From: Cardiocondyla obscurior | Taxonomy: Eukaryota; Arthropoda; Insecta; Hymenoptera; Formicidae | Direction of reading: 5' to 3' | Assembly (NCBI RefSeq): GCF_019399895.1 | Contig: NC_091880.1 | Coordinates: forward strand, 3,844,001-3,908,000 | DNA length: 64,000 bases | Shown: one piece after another, positions 21,473 through 33,700 of the stretch | Layout of the letters: every line of letters starts with the position of its first letter | Numbering within the stretch: the first letter of the stretch is position 1 | Position numbers and translations under genes: made by a program | The notes under the pieces: generated by a model | What the model was told of the DNA's origin: nothing | Database searches by the model: none | The model's input: only the letters and a program-made list of their open reading frames with translations

Positions 21473-24115
21473 AATTTATTGTCGTTGCACCGTCGGCGCG
21501 TGAGGTGAACGAGCGTCGATAAACGTTCGACAGGGGAACGGAGGAAGAGAGATATGACGTGTAGCGTAATGTGCGATGACGGCGACGTGATCGTTGTGCA
21601 GTATTATCTCGGCTAATTCTATCCTTCGTGCCGATTCGCGCGCCCCGCGTGACGACGTTTCTCACCGAGTCTCCGGCGTCCAGCGGAAGGCTGGAAACGC
21701 GGCTCGTCGTGGCGTTACTCGTGCATGTCGACAAATTGATTTAAACGGTCCGCACACCCACCTAACCCAAGAGAGCCCCGGCTCGACAGCATGGCACCGC
21801 GTTCCGACGCATTACGCGGCCAGACCGACCCACCTATCGCGAGCATGGCCGCGGATCGGATCGGGTCGGGGAACTATCCACGTCGCTTTCACGCCGGCTG
21901 CGAGAGCCGTAGATCAAAATCGCACAATAGCCGGGATTATCCGCCGCGCGATGAATCTTCCTTTTTCCTCGCCCGCGCGAGGCGGGAGAAACAAATGCAT
22001 TTTTATATATCGGCGCTCTACAGTTATGCAAATGAGATTAATACGAGCCGCGTACGCGTTTAAAAAAAAAAAAAAAAAAAGAGAAAAAAATAGATAATTC
22101 ATGTAAATCCGTATTAGTTTCATTGTACAGTTTCGTTTGGTAGATCCGCGCGGGCTGTATCAGCTGGTACCCAGCATCGAGTCGTTAAATCCTTAGCGCC
22201 GATCTTATTAGTACACCGGCGCGGGCAAACAATCGCTGGCATAATAGCGACTCGCGCGTTCTCGCGTTTAGTGCTTTTTCCCTCCTTCCCTCCCCCGGTT
22301 GCCGTTGTCACCACGCCCGATATACATCTCACCCTCTCGATCGTGCGTAACCCTTTATAGCGAACGCACGCGCACGGCGGAGGTAATCCCGGGTCCCCGT
22401 GCGATTATTTTATGGATACCGGTCCCCGCTTTCGTTCAGCGGCGACTCGTAAAAGGGAAGGAGTGAGGCTCGCGCCCGAAGATGGATAAAAGGTATCGCG
22501 CGAACGAGAACAAACGGTGCCTCGTTACCGTTGCAAACGCCCCGCATTTGGCTGATACATCGTCAGCGTGACGTCGGGACGAATAAAAAAAAAAATAAAT
22601 AAGTATTTGATCGCTGCGAATGATAGAAAAGAACGTGCCGAGCTTGGTGTCCGCGACACTCGTTATTGCATCCTGTTTTTTCAAGACATATAGGAAGGTC
22701 ACTTATGAAATTAATCCTTCCCCGGCCAGAGAGTACTTCGCGGGAAAGAAATTGCTTTGCATGTCACAAACGACATGTTCTGCAAATCCATTTAATAGGT
22801 CGCAAGCATTATATCCGAACGAATAAGTATATCTTATATAATTCGCGACGACTCGCGCATGAATAAAATTTCTTTAATTTTTTTCTTAATGACGAGCGCT
22901 AAGACTTTGATTAAAAGTTTGAGAGGAGAAAAAGAAAGGTCATGTCTTTTGTATCTAAAAACATCTTGCACAAGATTCTTCTGCGGTAATTATAACAGAG
23001 AAAGGGCAAACGTTAAGGCGATGCTCGTGCGACTTTGTTTTCTGGGCTTAATCGTCGTACTTAATCGCAGTTAATCAAGCGGCCATATGTCAGGGTTAAT
23101 CGACCTCCGTTGCACGTCGAGCTAAGCGATCGGCTAGATTTCACCTTTCGATGATTACGTCCCCAATTACGACCGTCGTCCATATACATTACAAGCCACA
23201 AAATTTTTATTATTCCCGGTAACTTGTACACATTGTATCATTAATCCCGCTGGCGCTCGGCCAGCTAAAAATTCACGACAAAATCCAAAAGTAAACAAGC
23301 CGCAGAAATATTTTAAAGCAAAAGTTTAATCGCATTTCGCGGAAGAGATTTGCGACTAACAGCGCTTCAATTTTGATTTTATTACCTTCGCAGAATTGCG
23401 GACGGAATTTCACTGGTCTTTTATACGGTAATAGCTAATAAGAATATTTCCCTGAAATATCCGAGCACAAGTTACTTTCAAGAATGCGGTCTTTTACGTA
23501 AATCGATCAACGGAAAAAAAAAAAAGAAAAAAAAATCCGCGTTTATTTTTAATCGCAACGGAGATAATAGCAGTAAACATGTACGAAAATAATTTATTTT
23601 TAATCTACACTTTCTCTGAATTAATACCATTAACATATACTGACAATAACTTTAATATTTTAACAAATCTTACTTCGAAATATTGCTCAATGTGCTGGAT
23701 TTTTTCTTTTTTTTTATTAGTACACTTGAAATCGATATGGTAAACACCGCGCGAGAAAGCTGTCTTTCCATAATATCGTTAAAATGTGCGCGCGAGTGAA
23801 AAAAGTCACGCCAGATTCTTTGAAAAACAGACCGCCGCTAGGCGAGGAATTATCAAATTCCTGTACGCGAACGAGATCATTAGAGAGCCTGTCGAGATGA
23901 ACGGACAAGAAAGCCGTACGTGTCGGAGTCGCCGCATTCGTTTCCATCGATCAGAACGCGTTCGTTATTTGACGGTAAGCGCTCGCCGAGGAGTCCCACG
24001 GCGCGTCACGGCGAGCGCAAGTGGCGAAAGAAGAGTGAAGGAGGATGGACGGGAGGACGATCGCCGTTAACGAGCCGTCAATCTGGGGCCGCAGAAGTGT
24101 CGATGACACCTGTTA

Positions 24116-24158
24116 GGAGACGATCGGCAGATGCTGCGCCGCGTCGCGCATCGTCTCC
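24116..24158. repeat. Short hairpin with 9-bp outer stem
   Basis: GGAGACGAT and ATCGTCTCC are exact inverted partners around a 25-nt GC-rich loop. The stem is shorter than animal miRNA precursors. Confidence 0.6.
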
Positions 24159-26237
24159 CAAGCGAGAAAATCATTATAGCACGCGGTTCAGAGTGAAAAT
24201 ATAATTTTGCTTTTCTCGTAGCCGAGAGAGACGCGTCGGGAAAGTGAACGATCGCGAGGTGAATCCCATCGCATAGACTCTTACACGTTTTTATTTTATT
24301 TTATTTTATTTAAATACGAGAAGGCGGAAGGCGAACGGAGAGAAACGATCAGCCACGATACACGTTGAGGGACCGCTGCGTAGCTTCGTGAGAAAATAAT
24401 TTCGAATCACGTCGATAGCGTTTACAGATCAATATGACTTGCTCTCGACACGCCAAACGAATCGAAAAGAGCCTTTTGTGCATCTGTGACGAGCCAATGG
24501 CGAGTACGCCATCATCGCGCGCCCATTAAGTGTCGCGTGTGCGCCTCTTTATTGTCCTGCTTGCGAATGAGATATGCGGGTGCATTGTCTGCTGGAATTA
24601 TTACTAATTGCCAGTCGTCCTTCGACCGCTACGGCTGCGAGCGTTCTTGTTCGATGGACAGGCGCATTATTTCGAAAAACAATTATCGGAATCTTATCCT
24701 ATTGGATGGAGAACAAAATGATTCATATAAAGAAATAAAATTTATAGCGAGCGAGCGAGAATAATGGAAAGGAGAAGAAAATAGAAAAAAAGAGAGAGAG
24801 GAGGAGAAAGAGAGAGTCACCGGCCATAATTTATTAATTTAACTTGAAGCAGTATGAATTATGGTAGTTAAACTGTTAGGACAAACTACGGTGGAGTATT
24901 ACGGCATAATATTAGACGTATACTATATGCTCGAAACGAAACTGAAGGGCCGAGACACGCTATTCCGACAACCCGTGTGCTTGGGTTATATTTATCTGAA
25001 AGTTTTATTATAGTTGTGATCGGGAACTCGAACTTCTCTTTTATATTTAAATTAAAGGGAATAAATACAAAGGGAACGTTATTACATATTGATAATCGTA
25101 CATTTGTGGCTAATTATTATTCGCAGTTGCTCATTTATAATATTATCGTACCGCTTTTTTTTTTTTATTCTTTTTTCCTCCAAGAAAGTAAAAAATATTG
25201 AATCGATCATTTTAAATCATTCTTTGCCGTATTCCGACGTGACACTTTCGAAGACGCCGCCGTACGAAAATACGCTTTCACGATTGTTACGAGTAACGGT
25301 ACATCGCTAAGGTCCGAATTGGGGAACTGTCCCCCACGAGGATTATCCGGCGACACGCAATCATTGAGTCTCCAAATTACGTGGGCACGGCACGCGTTTA
25401 TCTATGTCGCATCGATACCTAATCACTATACTTGGCGTGGATATGTCACGGCTACCTCTACGACGTACGAAAATAGCCAAGTGCCTTCTGTCCCTAGACA
25501 GACCGCATTCCTCTCTCGCATTGCAATTTATGAAATAAACGACCGTAACCCAGCAAAGTATCATTCCGCAACGCTGTATTCTCTAAATAATTTCGCGGTC
25601 CCCCCCTTTTGTTTTTCTCTCCCTCTCCGCCCCCTCGCTCGAGAAGAGTTTTGCGCGAAAAGATCACAGAGATCCTTTGAGATAGAGTAGAAACTTTCGA
25701 AGGTAGTTGAATCTCCCGAGGTAACGGCTAGGCCGTTCGAAAGCTAAGCGCTGCGGCGATATTTCATATTCGCGAGTCCGAGAAGCGATCTCGCGAATCG
25801 GATCTAACCGAGGAGAGAGAAAAGGGGTGTCTCGTTTTACGACACGAAATTGAGGACTAAAGCTTATCGAGTGCGACGACGGCCGGCTTTTCGCGATCGA
25901 TCGGCCGATCTGGCCGTATCGCGGCCTCCACGGCGGAGTGTAAAAGGTATTATTTCACGGAGGGGGGAAAGATAAGGTGACGAGGAACGCCGGTTGCGTC
26001 TCTCGGCGTGGCTATCTGAATCGCTGCCGGACACCCGTTAGCCGTGCTCTAGCAGAACGATGTACTCACGCGGCTCGCAGATACGAGCTGGATAAGGCGG
26101 ATATTCAATTATTCATATACCATTAGCCGACGCACGTATACCGGGTGTGCGCGACACGAAGGGATTCGCGCGCAACTCGTTTCATAAGTATTGGTGTAAT
26201 TTCCTCGGCCAACAACGTGTCATTATTGAAGGGGTCA

Positions 26238-26406
26238 AAGGGGGGAGAGAGAGAGAGAAAGAGAGAGATAGAAGAGTCCGGCGCGAGAAGGGAGAGAGGG
26301 CGGAGGCGCGGGATGAGAAAGGAAATAGACATAAAGCAGGGTAAGAGAGAATCGAGAGAGAGAGAGATGGGATGGAGACGGAAAGGCGAAGGAAGGAAGA
26401 AAAGAG
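26238..26406. repeat. GA-rich (GAGAG) tract
   Basis: A purine-rich stretch with many GAGAG pentamers on the plus strand. GAGAG is the binding core of GAGA factor (Trl) in insects, so the tract could be a nucleosome-depleted or Polycomb-linked element, or simply a degenerate microsatellite. Shorter GA tracts lie near 24785-24815, 35470-35570, 38970-38990, 49393-49425, 56803-56830, 58198-58245 and 62175-62205. Confidence 0.7.
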
Positions 26407-29400
26407 CGTAATGTGGCCGTCGATAAAGGTGTATCGATAGCGGGTCTCAGCGGCGTCGATGATCCGCGCCTTGTACAATGAGTCACGCGGTGAATGATTG
26501 ATTGGATGACTAGTGAGTCAGTGCGCGGGTGCGCGTCAAGGAATCTTTACGTCATTCTGGACGATCATGCTGATTTTAATCGCCGGCGCGGAGGTCGTCA
26601 GGACTCGCCCGGCGGGATGAAGCACGCGTGAGAAGGAGAACGAAATTTCATTCCTGTCGATTATCGCGCGAAGATGTGCGGCTTCGCAAGAAATAATTGT
26701 TGCGCCAAACGTGATTACGTCGGGATCTGCAGCGAAATAGTCGTATCGATCTCCGCGATCGGATATAAGTATCTATTAACGCGGTTAATCGTGAGTAGCG
26801 AATTTTGAGAAAAATACAGAAGATTAAAGTATATATGTATATGAATATATATATATTTAATATTATACAACGGGATAAATGTACAGAAATAGAGAGATAG
26901 AAAATTACACAAGTCTTATATAAAAACGATTTAATAATATCGTAAGTACGGTTCTTTTTTTTTTTTTCTTTTAACGCGATATATATTTCCATTTGCCTTA
27001 TCACGTCCCGGCTCGATTAGACCGCCACGAGGGAGACTGCGGCGGTAAATATCGAATTCAAGGAAATATTCGCGACTTTTTAAGAATTGAAGGCAACGAG
27101 AAGAGGCCAAGTCGATTCGTGACGCGAGGTACCGATCTCGACGCGAAGGAGAATCTCCCCGACATAATGCACGCCGCCCACATGACACGCTCTACGACTC
27201 TCGAAGGGATGAATGGAGCAAGGTAATCCTATTTCGAAGGCGGGACGTGAGGAATGTCCTTGTTTCCTGTGCCTCGTAAGGTTACGCTCTTCTAGTCGCG
27301 GAGTGCTCTTATCGGAAGGTAAGATCACATAGTTAGGGTCGCCCACGCCGACGAAGGAAACTTCCTGCTCGAGACGCGCTACATTCGAGCCCATTAATTT
27401 ATTCGTACGATTAATTGTATTCTGTCGCGATAGGATCTAGCCCTTTTACATTTTTCCACCGTAACGAGAACGAGCAACCAATGTACCCTTCCCATTGTTT
27501 CGCATTGTATCGTCGCGCTGATAAAACGCTGTCGCGGATTTTCCTCATATCGGACCGTCGATTATTAATTCTTGTTGTTCCAGACGCGCAATTTTATTTT
27601 TTCTCCATATTCGTCGCTTGCGTCTCGAGCGAATTCTCGCAGATTCCCTGGCACTCAGAGGATTATTATAGAAATATTCTGCGGATAGATTTGCGAGATA
27701 ACGAGTGGGAATTGTGGAATTATATATATTTCAACGTTACACGTCGCGGTTCGATCGCTCCGCAAACAAATTGACGATACAGCGCAACTTTGTCGCTGCA
27801 TTACAGAGTTGCTCTTCTGATCTTTTTACATTTTCCAAGAGGCGCGCGGCGTATATCGTTAACGGTTAATTTGCCTGACGTGACGTACGAGCCCGTCTCA
27901 CGCTTTGACACGCGTGTTATTTGTCCGCTAAGTCGGAAGCGCAGCGTTACTACTGAAAGATACGATTACAATAATGAAAGCAGGCACGGCGTCGTATTAT
28001 ACGTCGACAAAGAGGCACGCGTGTAAACCAATGTGAATAATCTCGGTGCATAATCGATCGAATATCTTGAAGATTCCGTCCGTCAAATGTAGCTGTCTAC
28101 CGCACTGACGTAACCGCTCTATTAACTTCTTTTTCGACGAAAAAAAAAAAAATAAAAGCAAATTCAGATTTATGACCACGCAGCTACGGAAAGAATACGA
28201 TTTAACGTGCAACCAGTCTCACGACGACAGTCACGTCGATATACATATATCAGTCGTCGTCTAGTCAACGTTTTGCATCTAATGGTGAATAAGTACGTTC
28301 GGCACGTTCGATCGATTATCGCGCGACTCCGGGCGTGAAAATCAACGGTAGCCGCGTTAATGATTGCACGCTGTCGCGGATTCGCCACAGCAAACTCCGC
28401 GACGTGTTTTTTTTTCTCTCTTTTTTTATTTTTTATTTTTTTTTCGACGTTTCTGTCCGCGGCTTGACGTGCGGGCTGACGGCGGTGGATCTTCGCGAAC
28501 ATCAGTATCGCTGGACCGGCTCGGGAGGTTTTGCTCGCGAGCACGTGTCCGCCCGGCAACGTCCGACAGATAAACGGACAGGCGGTGCCGGGCGAGGACG
28601 CAGAAGTGCGAATATCTCCCTGATCGGTTACAAACGGCGAGCGGGACAGATTTTACGCGTACCGTCGCAGTCGTTGACTCGTTGATTTGTATTCGCTTTG
28701 CGAGAGGAAGGTCGTATCGTGTACTAATCGCTCAAATTCTTTATGTTTCACCACCGCCACCGCCGCCGTGCGTCTGCACGCAGCAAGAAGTCATTCGTTT
28801 TCTCCGCGTCGATCTACCGACTATTGTAATTCTCCTCTGATTCCTCTTCCTATGCTTCGGTTACTTTGCCGACGTTTTCCTTTCTTTCGTTTTCTCTTCT
28901 TTTATTTTTTTTCCCCCCTTTTTCTTTTCGAACATCGCGTGTACTTCGTACGCGATTTGCACATAGTGGCGGGATAGCTGTGTCGCGTTCAAGAATAGAT
29001 GAACAAGGTCCGCATACCGAGAACGACTCTGCGTTTTATTGCTTTCAATTAAAACTAAGCTAAAATTATAGACGCTGGTTTCTTACTTTTTTTTTTTCGG
29101 CCTAAGAGTCAAGACATGAAAAAGTGTTATACATATGTATATACGTATGATCGGTTGACATATGTATGTAATCTTGGACTTTTACTTATACGTATGAATA
29201 ATACGTTAAGAAATATTTTTATTTGTACAATTTTTAATAATGCTGTTGACGATCGTCTACGAATTGCATCGTGGAAATTGTAAATATACATTATTAAATA
29301 GCCCGACGCGGTCAAGATTGCCTTATCGTCTATTAGTTCTGATTACAACTATGTTATCGTCACCTTCCAAGAAACTAGTCATCTCAGTTGATATCGAAAA

Positions 29401-29964
29401 GCGTAACGGAAGCATGAATGGTACCTGTTACGTTAATCATCGTCGTCTAATCTTCTAGTGATCAAACACTCATATTTTTAATGTTTCTTTTTTTCCGTTT
29501 AAATCGTCGATAAGCTCTCTCTCTCTCTTTCGCGAGCATCGACGTTTCGTTTTACGACTGGAATTGTAATCGTCATTTGATTGCTACGACTGCGTCGCGA
29601 ATACATAAAACGTGAATTTATTATGACAAGAACATAATCTCCGCTTAGTCTTCAGATCTTTCTGCGAGAAGTAAAGTGGGTAAATTTACTAGATGCTTGT
29701 CAATAATGTGTCCAATTGCAGCAATACCAAAAAAAAAAAAAAAACTCTTGAACTATGTTGTCGCGATAAAATACATATTTCAAAAAACGTTTCGAAAGCT
29801 TCCTCCCTCCACGTCTTTTTTTTTATATTGAAATTAGACCTTTGTCGTTTCCTATAGATACTGGATGCTTTCATGAAAATACGTTATTTATTCTTAATTA
29901 CACCGCTAACGGCGTACACGCTATTTTTATTGTCTCGACCTTCGTCAGGCACCAGAACCGGTTG

Positions 29965-30240
29965 AAATTTCGACTTGAATTAAACGGAATGACGTGGCGT
30001 TCCGGTTCCAGCCGAAGGTACTACTTAATTGGTACAAACAAATAATGACGGAGTGAAACAGCTTTAACTTCGCGCGTCGGCCGACGTGTCGACCATTAAC
30101 GAGCGTCGCAACGACGATTGCTATTTAATTGTGTCGTTTGTTACTTCTCCCCGTTTGTCCGCGCATTCACGGCGCTTCATTCTAGTTACTTAATGAGTCG
30201 CCTAAAATTTACACGGAATTAAGTGGAATGACACGGCGTT
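29965..30240 (+). repeat. Imperfect 37-bp direct repeat pair
   Basis: AAATTT...GAATTAAACGGAATGACGTGGCGTT at about 29965-30001 recurs as AAATTT...GAATTAAGTGGAATGACACGGCGTT at about 30204-30239. The copies are about 240 bp apart and differ by one indel and a few substitutions, mostly transitions. Confidence 0.6.
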
Positions 30241-30557
30241 TGGCGCCTATCGAAAGGACTCGATTGAAGAGGCGCGATCGGCAGAGTGATGCGCGCACTA
30301 GACGATACGTGGACGGGTAAATCTGCAAGCGCCGGTAACGAGGACATGATCACAGGACGAAGGAACGTGCGGGAGAGAGATTCGACGAGAAGGTCCTGCG
30401 GCAGCGCGGAAGGCCCTAAGTCCCGGCGGTATTCAAAGACACGATCCGACGACGATTAACTTTTCAATAGATGCAAGCGCGACGGCTTTATTACATGTGT
30501 CGAGGAAATGAAAATGGCTCAAAAGCACGTTCACTTATATCTGCTTCATAATAACAA

Positions 30558-30582
30558 TTTTTTTTTTTTTTTTTTTTTTTTT
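30558..30582. repeat. Poly(T) homopolymer, 25 bp
   Basis: Uninterrupted T run in noncoding DNA; the true length is uncertain. Confidence 0.9.
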
Positions 30583-30700
30583 GAAAATACGTTCTGCGAC
30601 AATAATGCAATTTATAATAAATCTCTTATAAAGTTAACGAGTGAAACGTTAATCTATCATTTTGTATGAGCTATAGGAACGATGCCGGGATACTTAAAAA

Positions 30701-33700
30701 AAAAAAAAAAAGAATTGAGAGTTAACATATTCCATATCATGTAAAATAGGTGCTCGAACTTGTCTCGGCGCTGACCGAACCTGCTACATCGCGACACGTA
30801 ATTCTAAAGAAGACATCTCAATGTTTTGACGTGAATACATTTCGTAGTGTGTACGCGGACACGAGGAATAGAGGCGGAAATTTCACGCTAAAAAGCCGAT
30901 TCCGATGCCGCAGTAGCCGCGCGACCGTTTTTGAAATGCAAAATTTCTCACATGCCAATATCTGCCCGCGTGTTAGTACAGTTCTTTCGCGCTCGGCACT
31001 TGCACTACCGAAGACAGTAAAGCATGCACTTGGACAAGTAATTTATATGATAAACATCGCCAATGTGCTGTATCGCCGCGTATGTAACTATTATCGCAGC
31101 GAGTTACAATAGAGAAGCGCGACACGTCCTCGCGCAGGACGTGTGCCAAGAAACCGACTCCTACGGCAGTTGGAGGACTGGAGCGAGACAATGTTCAAAG
31201 TTGAAAATGTCACAAAAGAACGAACAGTAGAGAATTACCGTGAAATAAGTCTATGATTTACTCTCTCAAACAATGAGCGGCACTTAGGCGTTACGATTTA
31301 CTACTTTATCATCCCAGGCGCTGCTATATCTCACGTACATTTTCCTCGATGTTATTTTATTTAGCCTGCACCGTATCGTGAATAATTACATATCGCGCAT
31401 GCAGATTATACGTATACTGTAGAAAATATCTGTACTAAATTTTACGCCGCGCTAGGTGGCGAACGATTTAAATACCGTTCAGCCGACGACAATCGCGAGC
31501 CTTGTGAAAGAGTCTCTGAGACCGAGAGATCGTAACGCGACGATTCTTTTTCATTCTTTCTCCCACGGTATTCCGTAGATTTCTCTATCTTCTCCCTATC
31601 TCGGGCCTTCTCCGCTCGCGGGAGACTCCCCGCGCGGATCGTATCTCTCGTCAAACGCGAAGAGAAAGAAAGAATTCGGCCGCGAGGCGGTCGCGAGTTC
31701 GGCAAAATTGCAGGAAGCACAAGCTGGTCGTGGAAATTGAGGGAAATTCCAGCAATCTTTGGAAGGATGAAAATGAGAAAAGAATTTTATCGCCGATACA
31801 TATGTATTAACATTTCGATGCCGTGATTCTATAATCGGGAGCTATAAGGAGGGGAAAAAAAAATTGCCGCGTTGCGAAAGCTCACTGATAGTCGCTATTA
31901 ATGACGTAGAGAAGGACGTATAGTAAAGTAAGGTCAATGCTAACCGATATCGGAGGAATCAATTCGTACTTAAACGCGACGTGGCAAGGAGAATGTCGCC
32001 AGAATCGACCGCGTAACTACTTCGTCCAAGCCGAACGAACAAAATAATTAACGAGGTGAACCGGGGGGAGTTTCGTTTGAATCGATACAATTTCCGCGCG
32101 TGCATACACGCACGTCTGCACGGGTATGGGTACGGGCGGGGAGGCGCGCGCGTGTGTGTGAGTAATGAGACATGCATGCGCACTTACGTGCACGTGTTAC
32201 GACCGAGCGATTGTCTGAAATCACCGGTGTTACGCAACACTAATTAAATCCTGTCGGTAATCACGGCCGCCAAATACCATTAGCCACGGCAAACATTGTC
32301 AAACGGCGTAACGAGGTATAAATAACGCTCATGTCGCCGGCGATACCTCGAGCCGAATATAATCGACGATGTAATGGTCATCGGTGCAATTTAGTCACGT
32401 CCTCGCCCTGCGATTGAGCCACCGATATTCGCTCGTAGACAATCGCAGCGGAGGCGTTTATCGCGGCATCGAGAACCGAAAACGTCATAAACTCAACGTG
32501 AAACTTATGGATTTCGTTAATTGCCCTCGATACATTCAGAACCGACGCGTTAATTAATTATGCACGTACGCGATAAAGTATTATTTGATTTATTACTTGA
32601 ATATAAATAAAACCATTAATATTTACAATAACTTTGTGAATACTAGACAATAATAATTTATGCAGGGAATAAACGTATTTTATTTGTCAACGGAAGCTCG
32701 GTTTTATTTTCTACTAGTTGGATTTATTCCATTCGTTATTTTTACACAATTTATAAACCGGCGAGTTCTGAATTTATCAATGTACACGAGGCGACAATAA
32801 AAATGTTTTGCTCGCTTGAAATAAAAAAATATAAAAAAAAAAAAAAAATAAAGAAAAATAAACCCGCTCGGGTAATTTCATTAGTTGCCTTGATGGTCAA
32901 GGTGTTAAAGAAGAAAAGGAGAGGAGGAATGGAGGCAGGTGTATTAAATTTTGATCGAGGGAGTGCCTTGTATCGCTTCTCCCCCGGTGGAACGCGTGTT
33001 TATATGTAGCCGCTTTAAAAATTCTCGCTCGCCAGTCCTTTGAGCAGTCCGTTCACGATTCCGACCTTTACATTCGTACAGCATGTCGAACCAATCTGGT
33101 CGCGACATCACGCGCCAAATATGCGAGGTGTGGCGAAACAGAAAGACAAGAAGAGAAAGAGAGAGGGACGGCAAATCGGCGCCCACACCGAATTCGCGCC
33201 ACGCCATTAAAACCACCCAGCGAGGATCACCGGCTTCGACGCAAGGTTGCGGAGTAACGTGCACGCAACCCGGCCGCGGTGTAGGGAACCGAATCTGAAA
33301 TCGCTCCGAGCTCGCTTCAGGATCGTTCGCAGCTTTACATTTATTGCCGTTTAATTTATCCCGGCGGTGAACTAATTTGTAAGAAATAATTGACGATAAC
33401 AATTTTATTTGCGCTACGAAGATCGGCGGGAAGATCTTCCGAGAGCGATCACGACGACAGCCCTTTTTTCTCGGCGTGAATTGCAGCGGTAGAGAAAAAA
33501 AGGAGAGAAAAAAAAAGGAAAGAAATAAAGGAATAAAAAAAAATAAAAAAAAAAAAAAGAAAGAAAGAAATCACGTAGCCTTAATCGTTGAAGGGATTGG
33601 TAGAGGGAACGGGCGCGGTGCAGAACGTGTACCAGACCAGTTGTGACACAAGAAGAGGGGACCAATGGCTATCTACTGCGGTCGGACACATCTTATCCGC

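Larger units (their letters stand above)
20501..24860. other. Noncoding stretch with microsatellites and short hairpins
   Basis: No gene is recognised. Contents are an ATGGC repeat (21201-21225), short hairpins (21445-21472 and 24116-24158), a TTTTA repeat (24288-24311) and GA-rich DNA near 24780-24815. The longest frame (21054-21734 minus, 226 codons) overlaps several other open frames and carries no recognisable domain. Confidence 0.55.
24861..30700. other. Noncoding stretch with GA-rich tract and short dispersed duplication
   Basis: No gene is recognised. It includes a GA-rich tract (26238-26406), an AT/TA-rich part at 26800-26870 (TATATATG-type), T-rich tracts at 28405-28445 and 28900-28930, and an imperfect repeat pair at about 29965-30003 and 30203-30240. 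Open frames of up to 129 codons are unremarkable. Confidence 0.55.

Noticed and set aside
21054..21734. 226-codon open frame on the minus strand
   Set aside because: It overlaps several other open frames on both strands, includes a pentanucleotide repeat, is Arg/Ser/Thr-rich as expected from CpG-rich DNA, and shows no domain or splice support.
32095..32200. CA/TG-rich segment as a possible coding or CRISPR-like repeat
   Set aside because: It is a short imperfect dinucleotide-type stretch with no regular unit or spacer structure.
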